Shown here: piece after piece, positions 12,309-25,323 of the stretch | How the letters are laid out: each line of letters begins with the position of its first letter | How positions within the stretch are numbered: the first letter of the stretch is position 1 | Assembly: GCA_035048485.1 (NCBI GenBank) | Contig: CM068583.1 | Location: 48,241,790-48,305,789, forward strand | Origin: Pteria penguin | Lineage: Eukaryota; Mollusca; Bivalvia; Pterioida; Pteriidae | Length of the DNA stretch: 64,000 nucleotides | Reading direction: 5' to 3' | Translations under genes and position numbers: made by a program | Notes under the pieces: generated by a model | Seen by the model: only the letters and a program-made list of their open reading frames with translations | Database searches by the model: none | Told to the model about the DNA's origin: nothing

Positions 12309-15300
12309 TATTAGAATGGATGGCCCTTATTGACTACTTCTATGTATCTGGGCACTTTATATATGTATTTAGGTAATAACTATCACTGTAGCTTTATAGT
12401 CTAATGAATTTAACAACAACGTCAACTACGAAGTGTCTTTAGTACTATGTTGAATTTCACTTTGCATACTTACATAATGTTGGCAGTATGCAACAAGTTC
12501 TTGATTAATTATCAAATAACGGATACATAATCTTTTGTGTAGCACTGGTATTCCTCACATCAGTTAGAATATAACGACACTCAGCGCAAACATTTTCAAA
12601 TAATAATCGCTTAATTAGTATAAACACACCTACATTGTGTTATATACTATCTCTGCCACAACCATAATTAACGTGATAAAAACATCAACTAATCAAAATA
12701 AACCGCATAGTTTTAATTTGAATAGCTATAAATCTGCTTCAGCGTTAACTACACCTGATATAGGGATGTCTGGAGTGGTCGGCATAAAACCCTCTCAGTC
12801 CGGGATTGTATTGACGTTTGCTTCAAGCACTCCTAGAAGTGAGCTATAAAATCCAGGTTGCCTGATCCGTGCTTTATGGTGTCAAATCATTACGGAGTTA
12901 TTTATACTTTGCCATAGAAGTGATTAGCAATAAATATTGACTAAGTGCTTTCTTGCTTTATCATCAGCTCATTCAAACGTATCTACATAAAACAAAGAAT
13001 TTGGTATAGCGTTTATGAGTGCTCAATGCATCACTTGTTCACTTTAACTGTCTTACATGCCGCGTGGCTGTCGACGTCCGAGGCATGTAGTGGCATACCT
13101 ATTTAATACAAATCTCTGGTGGATAAATGCAAGAATTAGAAATTTTGCTGCAAGATACGTCTGTTAAGGTGATACACATTCTCTGTACTCATACCCGTGC
13201 AACAGACAAGCAGTTGAGTTTTTAATGTTTATTCCAGTTTCAATCACTTAATTATGATTGTTACCAATAGAACTCTTGTATGCCGACATACGGTAAGCCA
13301 TGGAGACCAAGTCAGGAATCCTGTCTAGGACTTTCTCAGTTGAGACGGAAGTTGAGTTACTGTATCGAAATTAATCATTATAGACCGGTAATTTAAAAAA
13401 AATTGTAACATCATCTGAGTGTTGTGATCGACAGTCTTTAACGAAAATAGAGCATTTTAAATCTGTAATAATTAAATTAGTATTCAAAATAATAGTAATA
13501 AAAAGTTTCATTATTATTTGCAGTAGTAGAAATATAATTAATTGCGTTTATTATTTTTAAATTCCATAGAAACTAAAAAATATTTAAATGCTGATAGCAT
13601 TTTGCTGTCATTGTTATTAACTAAAATCCAAAATTATTTAATAATCTAAAACATCGATAACATATCAATATTCCAAATATTTAAATAAAACTTTGCCAGA
13701 TATATTGCTTAAGTCCTCTATATAAAAAAAACTATGTAACAAAATGTTGGCGAAATGATTCGATTGACGCGTAGAGGATAAAAACTTTGGGGAAAACTGT
13801 TATTGTATCTCTTGTTATTCCCAGCAAAGCACTTGACGTGAAAAAGCATTGGTTTTTAAGCAATCTCACTATTATTCAGTTGTGTCTAGATAGATTGCAA
13901 CACAAAAGTATATCATCATCACCAAGTTCAGACTCTTTATCCACATGTCAAGTCTAAAAATAGAACAATGGTAATGGTTGATGGGTGATGCAGATCTCTC
14001 TGTCATTTTCAGATGCCGTCATTTCATAACAGAGTTGTAAGTGATGCATCTGAACAACACTTTCCAATTGATTACCCCGTGGCATATTTGTTCTCCTTTA
14101 GATTATATAGGATATTTCCCTTTTATTTATGTTTCCAAGTATTTCTGAGCCAAGTTTGTCTTTTTCATTTTGTTTCCTTTTTGTTCCAAAATCTTAATTA
14201 TGAATAATGTCGAAGTGCTTGTACGTGTGTCCATTCTACAGTTATGTACCTGATTTATTCAGTTAATTTTATTTTATTTTATTTTATTTTATTTATTTAT
14301 TTTTTTATTTATTTATTTATTTTTTTTTTTTTTTTTTGTTTTCTTCGGCAACACTTTACAAAAAATATGTCATCTTTGTGGTAATGACCAGTATTTACAG
14401 ACGTCGTAAACTGGAAAGCTTGAGTACTTCCAGAATATACTGTAGCAAACTTAATTGTCCCGATGAATTGGCAAAGGGTGAAGCTGCAGTACGCTCTAAG
14501 GCAGCGCTTTATTCCACTTGGTCATATCAAAATGTGATCAAGTTAGGGCTATTTTCGTTTTCACTTCCAAGACGGATTTCTTAAATTGATATAGAAAGAT
14601 GCTTCTTTACAATCCGGATACGTTTGTCCCCGAATTACCTGATCATTATATACATATATTTGTAAGGAGTCATGCTTAACGAAGTTTATATGCTTATATT
14701 ACCATCTTTTTTGTCCGGATAAGTTGATTTCCAGGTAAATGATATAAGCTTAGAACAAATTTGTAACTTTAATATAGATTATCATCAGTTGTCCTAAAAC
14801 TGGAATAACTCATTGGAATCATAATTACTTCACATTTTTTCACTGGAGCTATATCTTTTGGTGCTGTGTTTAAATGGTGAGATAAATAGAAAAATTAGAG
14901 ATATTAAACACCATTAACTACTTGAACTAAATACCATTAAGTGAATCCTGTAAGTCATTGGTGATTTCTACTTTAAACGTGTCTATTAAAGTCAAAATAA
15001 TATTTAACAAAATCTGACGAGATAATTTCACAGGCTGTTAAATGGTACAAAATCTGTGTAACATTATTTTCATTCTAGATGGCATCTGTGATAACGCTTT
15101 TATGTTAGTTTTGAAATTCGTTTCTTGATTTTCTATCTCTCTATCAAATAATGTAATGGTTGATTTTATTATTCGTTTGTTGGTGTTTTTACATAAATCT
15201 CATATATTTAATGGCAAGGTCAATAGAAACGACTGTGAAATAACGAGATAATTCTAGAAAATGATGAAAAGAGTTTTATCATTTTCACAGCCATTTTCTA

Positions 15301-15639
15301 ATCTCTCCAAGAGATAAGTTGAAGCTTTGGCAAATTTTCCAAGACCTATTAATGTGAACAAGTGTGTCGTAATCAACTGCGCATTAACACCCCTACGTCA
15401 CTGATCTGTGTGATGTAAGACTATACGATTTCTAACTATTCTAGACAGTTATTTGGTGTACTTAAATGGAATCGAAATCATTCACTCGAGAAAATGGTTT
15501 GGTTTCCTTGAAGTTTTATGTCTGTACATTAAACATCTTTTAACACCCCCCCACCCCCCAAACAAAAAAGAAAAAAGAAAAGAAAACCAACTTAAATTAG
15601 TATTTTTGACTTCTAAATAAAATTTTCAAAATACTAACG
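12309..15639. other. Intergenic, no recognisable gene
   Basis: AT-rich apart from the simple repeat at 14265-14338. ORFs at 12637-12849, 14013-14207 and 14336-14584 show no recognisable motifs. Confidence 0.6.
14265..14338. repeat. (ATTTT)n/(ATTT)n and poly-T
   Basis: T-rich pentamer and tetramer repeats ending in a run of about 18 T. Confidence 0.95.
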
Positions 15640-15720
15640 TCTTACTGTCTAAATATAAATAATAGTACAACAATAAGATACCGAGTTATCCTCCGCCGGA
15701 AAATCGATACAGAATACAAA
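15640..15720 (-). mobile_element. Possible opposite end of the element that contains the array
   Basis: Read on the minus strand this flank holds ATTGTTGTA, then GACAG and GTATTTTGAAA in the order and spacing of the 59846-59900 terminal module (ATTGTTGTTAG, GACACCAG, GTATTTTACATT). The match is degenerate. If real, both ends of the element are preserved around the expanded array. Confidence 0.3.
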
Positions 15721-18700
15721 ACAATGAGTAAAGGAAACCACGGACCCCCAGAAAACATCCAGAGGTGAGATCAGGTGCCAAGGATGAGTAAAGGCAACCA
15801 CGGACTCCCAGAAAACATCCAGAGGTGAGATCAGGTGCCAAGGATGAGTAAAGGCAACCACGGACCCCCAGAAAACATCCAGAGGTGAGATCAGGTGCCA
15901 AGGATGAGTAAAGGCAACCACGGACCCCCAGAAAACATCCAGAGGTGAGATCAGGTGCCAAGGATGAGTAAAGGCAACCAACGACCCCGAGAAAACATCC
16001 AGAGGTGAGATCAGGTGCCAAGGATGAGTAAAGGCAACCACGGACTCCCAGAAAACATCCAGAGGTGAGATCAGGTACCAAGGATGAGTGAAGGCAACCA
16101 CGGACCCCCAGAAAACATCCAGAGGTGAGATCAGGTGCCAAGGATGAGTAAAGGCAACCACGGACCCCCAGAAAACATCCAGAGGTGAGATCAGGTGCTA
16201 AGGATGAGTAAAGGCAACCACGGACCCCCAAAAAACATCCAGAGGTGAGATCAGGTGCCAAGGATGAGTAAAGGCAACCACGGACTCCCAGAAAACATCC
16301 AGAGGTGAGATCAGGTACCAAGGATGAGTAAAGGCAACCACGGACCCCCAGAAAACATCCAGAGGTGGGATCAGGTGCCAAAGATGAGTAAAGGCAACCA
16401 CGGACCCCCAGAAAACATCCAGAGGTGAGATCAGGTGTCAAGGATGAGTAAAGGCAACCACGGACTCCCAGAAAACATCCAGAGGTGAGATCAGGTGCCA
16501 AGAATGACTAAAGGCAACCACGGACCACGAGAAAACATCCAGAGGTGAGATCAGGTGCCAAGGATGAGTAAAGGCAACCACGGACCCCCAGAAAACATCC
16601 AGAGGTGAGATCAGGTGCCAAGGATGAGTAAAGGCAACCACGGACTCCCAGAAAACATCCAGAGGTGAGATCAGGTACCAAGGATGAGTAAAGGCAACCA
16701 CGGACCCCCAGAAAACATCCAGAGGTGAGATCAGGTGCCAAGGATGAGTAAAGGCAACGACGGACTCCCAGAAAACATCTAGAGGTGAGATCAGGTGCCA
16801 AGGATGAGTAAAGGCAACCACGGACCCCCAGAAAACATCCAGAGCTGAGATCAGGTACCAAGGATGAGTAAAGGCAACCACGGACCCCGAGAAAACATCC
16901 AGAGGTGAGATCAGGTACCAAGGATGAGTAAAGGCAACCACGGACCCCCAGAAAACATCCAGAGGTGAGATCAGGTGCAAAGGATGAATAAAGACAACGA
17001 CGGACCCCCAGAAAACATCCAGAGGTGAGATCAGGTGCCAAGGATGAGTAAAGGCAACCACGGACCCCCAGAAAACATCCAGAGGTGAGATCAGGTGCCA
17101 AGGATGAGTAAAGGCAACCACGGACCCACAGAAAACATCCAGAGGTGAGATCAAGTTCCAAGGATGAGTAAAGGCAACCACGGACCCCCAGAAAACATCC
17201 AGAGGTGAGATCAGGTGCCAAGGATGAGTAAAGGCAACCACGGACCCCCAGAAAACATCCAGAGGTGAGATCAGGTGCCAAGGATGAGTAAAAGCAACCA
17301 CGGACCCCCAGAAAACATCCAGAGGTGAGATCAGGTGCCAAGGATGAGTAAAGGCAACCACGGACTCCCAGAAAGCATCCAGAGGTGAGATCAGGTGCCA
17401 AGGATGACTAAAGGCAACCACGGACCCCGAGAAAACATCCAGAGGTGAGATCAGGTGCCAAGGATGAGTAAAGGCAACCACGGACCCCCAGAAAACATCC
17501 AGAGGTGAGATCAGGTGCCAAGGATGAGTAAAGGCAACCACGGACTCCCAGAAAACATCCAGAGGTGAGATCAGGTACCAAGGATGAGTAAAGGCAACCA
17601 CGGACCCCCAGAAAACATCCAGAGGTGAGATCAGGTACCAAGGATGAGTAAAGGCAACCACGGACCCCCAGAAAACATCCAGAGGTGAGATCAGGTGCCA
17701 AGGATGAGTAAAGGCAACCACGGACCCCCAGAAAACATCCAGAGGTGAGATCAGGTGCCAAGGATGAGTAAATGCAACCACGGACCCCCTGAAAACATCC
17801 AGAGGTGAGATCAGGTGCCAAGGATGAGTAAAGGCAACCATGGACCCCCAGAAAACATCCAGAGGTGAGATCAGGTGCCAAAGATGAGTAAAGGCAACCA
17901 CGGACCCCCAGAAAACATCCAGAGGTGAGATCAGGTGCCAAGGATGAGTGAGATCAGGTGCCAATGATGAGTAAAGGCAACCACGGACCCCCAGAAAACA
18001 TCCAGAGGTGGGATCAGGTGCCAAGGATGAGTAAAGGCAACCACGGACCCCCAGAAAACATCCAGAGGTGAAATCAGGTGCCAAGGATGAGTAAAGGCAA
18101 CCACGGACCCCCAGAAAACATCCAGAGGTGAGATCAGGTACCAAGGATGAGTAAAGGCAACCACGGACCCCCAGAAAACATCCAGAGGTGAGATCAGGTG
18201 CCAAGGATGAGTAAAGGCAACCACGGACTCCCAGAAAACATCCAGAGGTGAGATCAGGTGCCAAGGATGAGTAAAGGCAACCACGGACCCCCAGAAAACA
18301 TCCAGAGGTGAGATCAGGTACCAAGGATGAGTAAAGGCAACCACGGACCCCCAGAAAACATCCAGAGGTGAGATCAGGTGCCAAGGATGAGTAAAGGCAA
18401 CCACGGACCCCCAGAAAACATCCAGAGGTGAGATCAGGTGCCAAGGATGAGTAAAGGCAACCACGGACCCCCAGAAAACATCCAGAGGTGAGATCAGGTG
18501 CCAAGGATGAGTAAATGCAACCACGGTCCCCCAGAAAACATCCAGAGGTGAGATCAGGTGCCAAGGATGAGTAAAGGCAACCACGGACCCCCAGAAAACA
18601 TCCAGAGGTGAGATCAGGTGCCAAGGATGAGTGAGATCAGGTGCCAAGGATGAGTAAAGGCAACCACGGACCCCCAGAAAACATCCAGAGGTGGGATCAG

Positions 18701-20073
18701 GTGCCAAGGATGAGTAAAGGCAACCACGGACCCCCAGAAAACATCCAGAGGTGAGATCAGGTACCAAGGATGAGTAAAGGCAACCACGGACCCCCAGAAA
18801 ACATCCAGAGGTGAGATCAGGTGCCAAGGATGAGTAAAGGCAACCACGGACTCCCAGAAAACATCCAGAGGTGAGATCAAGTACCAAGGATGAGTAAAGG
18901 CAACCACGGACCCCCAGAAAACATCCAGAGGTGAGATCAGGTACCAAGGATGAGTAAAGGCAACCACGGACCCCCAGAAAACATCCAGAGGTGAGATCAG
19001 GTGCCAAGGATGAGTAAAGGCAACCACGGACCCCCAGAAAACATCCAGAGGTGAGATCAGGTGCCAAGGATGAGTAAAGGCAACCACGGACTCCCAGAAA
19101 ACATCCAGAGGTGAGATCAAGTACCAAGGATGAGTAAAGGCAACCACGGACCCCCAGAAAACATCCAGAGGTGAGATCAGGTACCAAGGATGAGTAAAGG
19201 CAACCACGGACCCCCAGAAAACATCCAGAGGTGAGATCAGGTGCCAAGGATGAGTAAAGGCAACCACGGACCCCCAGAAAACATCCAGAGGTGAGATCAG
19301 GTGCCAAGGATGAGTAAAGGCAACCACGGACCCCCAGAAAACATCCAGAGGTGAGATCAGGTGCCAAGGATGAGTAAAGGCAACCACGGACCCCCAGAAA
19401 ACATCCAGAGGTGAGATCAGGTGCCAAGGATGAGTAAAGGCAACCACGGACCCCCAGAAAACATCCAGAGGTGAGATCAGGTGCCAAGGATGAGTGAGAT
19501 CAGGTGCCAAGGATGAGTAAAGGCAACCACGGACCCCCAGAAAACATCCAGAGGTGGGATCAGGTGCCAAGGATGAGTAAAGGCAACCACGGACCCCCAG
19601 AAATCATCCAGAGGTGAGATCAGGTGCCAAGGATGAGTAAAGGCAACCACGGACCCCCAGAAAACATCCAGAGGTGAGATCAGGTGCCAAGGATGAGTGA
19701 GATCAGGTGCCAAGGATGAGTAAAGGCAACCACGGACCCCCAGAAAACATCCAGAGGTGGGATCAGGTGCCAAGGATGAGTAAAGGCAACCACGGACCCC
19801 CAGAAATCATCCAGAGGTGAGATCAGGTGCCAAGGATGAGTAAAGGCAACCACGGACCCCCAGAAAACATCCAGAGGTGAGATCAGGTACCAAGGATGAG
19901 TAAAGGCAACCACGGACCCCCAGAAAACATCCAGATGTGAGATCAGGTACCAAGGATGAGTAAAGGCAACCGCGGACCCCCAGAAAACATCCAGAGGTGA
20001 GATCAGGTGCCAAGGATGAGTAAAGGCAACCACGGACCCCCAGAAAACATCCAGAGGTGAGATCAGGTGCCAA
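15721..20073. repeat. 60-bp minisatellite, 71 full units plus four 23-bp truncated units
   Basis: Counting unit starts (AGGATGAGTAAAGG) gives blocks of 37, 11, 14, 3 and 6 full 60-bp units, separated by four 23-bp truncated units starting at 17941, 18624, 19487 and 19690. Units are nearly identical; recurrent variant positions are GACCCCC/GACTCCC, GGTGCC/GGTACC and GTGAGATC/GTGGGATC. Because 60 is a multiple of 3 and the unit lacks stops in two minus frames, it yields ORFs up to 728 codons on the minus strand with a 20-residue period. The variants are amino-acid changing in those frames, so I do not read them as genes. The unit is homologous to the middle of the dispersed bivalve element at 59.8 kb and 12.2 kb. 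Confidence 0.97.
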
Positions 20074-20124
20074 GGATGAGTAGGCATCCCCTGCCGACCG
20101 GTCACACCCGCCATGATGGCATAA
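20074..20124 (-). mobile_element. Terminal module of the bivalve dispersed element flanking the 60-bp array
   Basis: Directly after the last unit the sequence runs into GGCATCCCCTGCCGACCGG and TCACACCCGCCATGATGGC. I recall this as the conserved end of a very abundant bivalve dispersed repeat, where it follows a single AGAGGTGGGATCAGGTGCC module. Read on the minus strand it encodes the MAGVTGRQGM peptide often seen as a spurious product in oyster annotations. It shows that the array sits inside a copy of that element. Confidence 0.7.
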
Positions 20125-21885
20125 TATAAGTCAGGTTATACACTCGAAGTAACATTCAGTAGACAGTATAATACCATAGTCATAGTTTGTAAAACGTCAC
20201 GATTAGTATTATTATTGCAATAGAAATCAACCACAATCTAAGGGATAAACAACATCTTCTACCAAATAAAAAAGTCAACATAATGGGTAAAGGTATCCGA
20301 TAATTGTACACAAGATCTTTGTACCGTCCGTAAGATTAGACGTTTAATTTCATATGCTAGTAATAACAACTTAAAGTTATGTGCCTCGGTGGATGAAGGA
20401 ATCGTAGTTAGAAGAAACTCTACTCGAAAATCAAATCGAATTAATTGACATTATGCCAGTTTCTAAAATTTTAGTTCATATTCAATACCATTCAATGAAT
20501 CTATTTAAGTATCTTTTGCTCTTAAGTCAGAGTAAGTTTTTTGCTCATCCAGCATTCTATAACAATTGGATGAATTCGTTTTCTCTATCATTTTATCAAA
20601 CAATTTAGAGCCCCACATCCTTATCTCGTTTTTCCGTTGAAAATCTCGTTTGTCTGTTATCAGGAGAAGAGTTGTTTTTACGATATACATTGTAAATGAA
20701 CCGTTTTAAGTGGGATGTGGTAAAATAAACCTGCATAACTATCAGCTGCAATGATATAATAGACTGATCCGTATGAAGAGAGTAAACTGTAAACCAGTCA
20801 GTGAAGTTTTATCTATTCCAAAGAGCGGGGAATTCAAAATACTTTTAAATCCGTTTGAATTTCAGACCTGCATTTTTTGTTTGTTGTTTTGTTGGGTTTT
20901 TTTTCTTGTGGAAAGGGGGGGGACTGTATTTGAGGTCGTATATTTTCATTTTATGACAAGCTATTGAAGATAGGCAAATTTTATAGTAAAATAGTAAAAA
21001 TAACAACAGTGTTACTGTTAAATAACTGTTAAATCCGCTATATGACCTAACAATATATTGGCCAAGTAAAATAATAACATTAAGGTAAAAAACAAAATGA
21101 TACCTTAAATGTTATTAACCTGTTGAAAATTTGCAATACAATCGTATTTGTAGTTTCGAGGAAATATCGTTCAAACAGAAAATTTACAGACTATTGCGTA
21201 CACATTTTAAAATGGCAAATTAGTTATTTATCAATCATTTTATATACATTAGGTAATACAAAATGTTGCATGTTCCAATACAGCAAAATCTTCATGAATA
21301 TGACTTTATGAAACAAGTTCTTAAATGCTCAAACAAATTTATTTCATGAATAAAAACTTAATTGCTAAATGGCGTTTATTAAGGAAGAAAATATTGCAAT
21401 ATTCAATCACAGTAACAAATATCAAATTAATAATTAAAAAATTAAGCACAACCAAACTAGCGTTTTAACATGGACGCGTAACTAGAGGAGCATGATCTCT
21501 TCACTGTCATAATGGGGCCGGGACACCTATGCTTAACACCACTACCGGGGGTTTTTGCCATGTGCGTATGTCACTATTTCCATATCAAATGTTTATGTTT
21601 CTAAATTGGTCTTAATAAGTCTTGTTTCAGAAATGACGTGGAACCTCGGCATTTAGGGAATATATTAACAATGGTTATTTAATAGTTGTTTTGTTGTTTT
21701 ATTGCGAGAGATGAAGTTGATCTAGAAGGAGAATTGAATAAAATTATAGCAATAACGGGATTTTCTCCGAAGTATGTTGATTTAGAGGAATTTCAGAACA
21801 ATAGTTTTTCCAGATCAATTGAAAAACACGTTTTTCTGTCATGTAAAATGCAAATGCCATTCTTTTCTAGACACACAATAATGCT
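20125..21885. other. Intergenic, one unassigned coding-like stretch
   Basis: AT-rich. Codons at about 21705-21870 (+) read as a mixed-composition peptide (RDEVDLEGELNKII, TGFSPKYVDLEEF) that looks more protein-like than other ORFs here. It ends in the 29-bp repeat and matches no family I know; it could be a gene or transposon relic. Confidence 0.3.
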
Positions 21886-22001
21886 GATTTTGTTTAGATA
21901 CAAGTATTTCATTGGATTTTGTTTAGATACAAGTATTTCATTGGATTTTGTTTAGATACAAGTATTTCATTGGATTTTGTTTAGATACAAGTATTTCATT
22001 G
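21886..22001. repeat. 29-bp perfect tandem repeat, four units
   Basis: Four identical copies of a 29-bp unit starting GATTTTGTTTAGATACAAGT. Perfect identity indicates recent expansion or slippage. Confidence 0.95.
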
Positions 22002-22788
22002 GATTTAGTCTATACTATCGAATCAGCTTTACTTTGCCATATAGTTCCCATCTTTATAACTTCATGTTTGTTGAGTTTCATTAGCCTCATGATTGACAGT
22101 GAGTTTTGTATATGGTCCTTATGATATAATTATTCTGTTACAGAACTGTAATATAATATGGTTATTTTTTGTTTTAAACTTAATTCTTATTACAAGACTA
22201 TTGTCCTCGCAACCAAATGCGGGCCCCTACAAATCGATAAATACTTTTTTCATATTTTAGAATTTTTCTATTTTAAAAAACAAACAAACAAAAAGCCAAC
22301 CAGCCAAACCAAAACCAAACAAACAAATAAATAAATCCCTATTATACAGATTAATGTTGTCGAAAATAGTATTCCTACATACACAATTTGATAGGGAAAT
22401 TAATATAGCCATGAACAATTACCTCGTAAACATTTTTCAAAATGCCGTATCTTTTTAAAACGCCGATAGATTTCTTTCATATTAAAAGGTTAGATTTTAT
22501 GGCATTTTTTCATTCTATTGTAATTTATTATTATTATTGTTGTTTTAGGTCATGTTCTTCTGTGCTGATATTTACTGTGAGAAAATCCTATTCAAATTTT
22601 TGATGCAATTAACAAACAATAACTTATTGTTATCAAGTAACGTTATTTTCAATTACGACTGAGTAGATTCCATTATCTAGATTAGCTTCTATAATATTTT
22701 TAGAAATAGTGAAATTTTCATGTGCACGGATTTCGCGGTGAAAACAGTGGGTAAAATGAATGATATATAAAGTTTTACATTTAAAGAC

Positions 22789-22892
22789 TGATTGATTAGT
22801 TATTGTTTTTCGTCACTCCAAGATTATATCGCGTACGTTGTGACTTTCAGTCAGGAGCTGAGAGTCACACCCACTGAGCTACACCGCCTCCA
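22789..22892 (-). mobile_element. tRNA-derived SINE, internally deleted copy
   Basis: TGATTGATTAGTTATTG plus TCGTCACTCCAAGATT and CGCGTACGTTG match the tail half. It then jumps to CAGTCAGGAGCTGAGAGTC and CCCACTGAGCTACACCG, the tRNA-like head. About 170 bp of the body are missing relative to the 51.4-kb copy. Confidence 0.65.
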
Positions 22893-23289
22893 TAGTTAAA
22901 GAACAACCATTTGATTCATAATAGGCAGAAAAGATCGAGGGTAGGATATAGCAGGTTTTGGAAATATGTATCCTTAAGCCTTCAAGTATTGGAATACTCC
23001 AGGTGGACTTGATTGAATTGCAAATCAGTATTCTGAACCAAAACAAAAAAAAAAAAAAAAAAATGGGAGCTTATAAATCAACGATAACATGGATTTCTCA
23101 GACTCGCTTCGGTCTCCTCATAAATAGTATCATTGTTAATGCTGGACCACTACATAAGTGAAAATCGTGACGAGACATGATACAACAAATTCATATATGC
23201 AGCGTCTTGACATCTCTGTGTATTTCTGTGAAGATTTATGATTTCATCCTCTTCCTTTCCTGCAGTTATACAAACATCTACGGTTCTTT

Positions 23290-23580
23290 CATTTTCCTCT
23301 CATCCTGTTTAGACATCGGACTGTTTTCACTGTTCATCATTTTCTTCTCATCCTGTTTAGACATCGGACTGTATTCACTGTTCATCATTTTCCTCTCATC
23401 CTGTTTAGACATAGGACTGTTTTCAGTTCATCATTTTCCTCTCATCCTGTTTAGACATCGGACTGTTTTCACTGTTCATCATTTTCCTCTCATCCTGTTT
23501 AGACATCGGACTGTATTCACTGTTCATCATTTTCCTCTCATCCTGTTTAGACATCGGACTGTTTTCACTGTTCATCATTT
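23290..23580. repeat. 48-bp tandem repeat, about six units
   Basis: The anchor TCCTCTCATCCTGTTTAGAC recurs at 23295, 23343, 23391, 23437, 23485 and 23533; one unit is 46 bp because of a 2-base deletion. The 48-bp period leaves a + frame open (within 23177-23584), giving a 16-residue period; I treat that ORF as an artefact of the repeat. Confidence 0.92.
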
Positions 23581-23584
23581 TTGA

Positions 23585-25277
23585 TCATACATATACAGTG
23601 GTGAACACACGAATAACTTCTTACTGGTGAAGACACACAGATTAGTCCCAAACTTTGACGGTTGGAACTATGTCAAAACAGAGACATATATTTCTAATCA
23701 AGTGACTTCATTTTCTTTTTTCATAAATGTCATACATGGTTGATAATTATATATAGAGAAACATTTTTACTAATGGAAGCCTCGATGCCAATTTGTGTTT
23801 TAAATTGGTAGTTACCGGATCGCCAAACCAACCTTTTTCTTTTTTCTTTTTTATTATTATTTATCGACTTATTTTATAATCAAACATTGTTTAATCCCAC
23901 GTGAACACTATTCATATTATTCTTTTCCTCTTAAGTGGATTAACTCCTTTGAATGAGGCATACATCTCAAACAAGAACCAGAATTTGCATTTGTCGTGAC
24001 TTATCTCAATACGCTAATTTCAGTCCTGTTGTGGGGGTAATAAGAGTCCGTGGCCATGCTGTGTAAACAAACCATGTTGGCAATATTGAATGGCTAAAAT
24101 CTATTAATTGTTGAAATGCTCTACATCGTGGTGATGCTTTTATACTGTAAATAATGCCTAGCCGATACATAAGATGCAGGAAGTTGACGGGGCTGTTCAG
24201 ACTTATAGTTTGATTGATCATCTTGCAGGGTCTATCAAATCGTGGAAGTGAACATAAAGGCTCCTGGACTTATTGGAATAGGGGTTAAGTTAACGGATAA
24301 TAATTATCCCTGTTATACTATCAAAGCTGTCAAACGTCCTTCAAATAGGATATTGCAATACGCTGGTATATTGTTCCTTGTGTAATTTGATTGAGCAGTT
24401 TTCAATAAGTTTCACTGCTGAAATTGTATGGTAAAGCGGTATAATATGGATACACCCACGCTCATTATAAACAAGGAAATTCGACATAGAAATTTGTAAA
24501 TCATAGTATTCTATCAATCATGCGACTTTTATCACTAACAATTATAGATTGATTTGTAGTGTAATCAAATTTCTAGAGACCCAATGAGGTATTTACAAAT
24601 TTCTGTTCTCTGCAACCTCATAAAAAGAATGATCGCTGAAACTTGATGATTTTATATAAAATCTCTTAAAATCCTTTCAAAGGTGTTTTTGTACAATTGT
24701 TTCTAAATTTATTGAGCAATATTGATGCGATCTTGTTATATTTGATGATTTGATGTGTATCTTATATTTATACATTCGCTTCTACAAACGAGACAATTTA
24801 CTTGATTCTTTCCGATCAGCTTATAATTTGGTTTCTAGTAAAAGAAAAACTTCCTGTGCTTTCACGCATTGATAGTTGATTGAAATACAATTTATAAAAA
24901 TGTTATGGTCATACAAATACCTATTTTTATTGTAATTATCTCTTGTCCCAAGTTAACACAATGATTTATAGCATAGATAATAAGTTAACATCGAGATTAC
25001 ATAAAGTGATTTAAGGGTACACAAAAACTACCAAATACATGTACTACTTTTAAATGTATATTTTGTGAGTAGGTAATTTTCAGCTATATATTAAATAGAA
25101 CTGCTATGTTCATGACTTGCAGGTCATTCTGTTTTTCTCATAATTTCGTCACAAATTTGACTCTTTTTCGCAATTTCCATTTTGTCTTCCATCAAATAAT
25201 TGGAGCTATTTTTCTTGATGTGTAATTATAGCACCAATTAGCCAATTTAAAAGAAATGTTACAATTTAACAACCCAA
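23585..25277. other. Intergenic, no recognisable gene
   Basis: AT-rich; the 71-codon minus ORF 24006-24221 is unassigned. Confidence 0.6.
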
Positions 25278-25288
25278 CCCCCCCCCCC

Positions 25289-25321
<33 letters not shown>
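25278..25321. repeat. Poly-C and (AC)n
   Basis: A run of C directly followed by about 15 AC units. Confidence 0.95.

Positions 25322-25323
<2 letters not shown>

Noticed and set aside
15721..20073. CRISPR-like regularity of the 60-bp array
   Set aside because: The units abut with no unique spacers, and the sequence is eukaryotic. It is a minisatellite.
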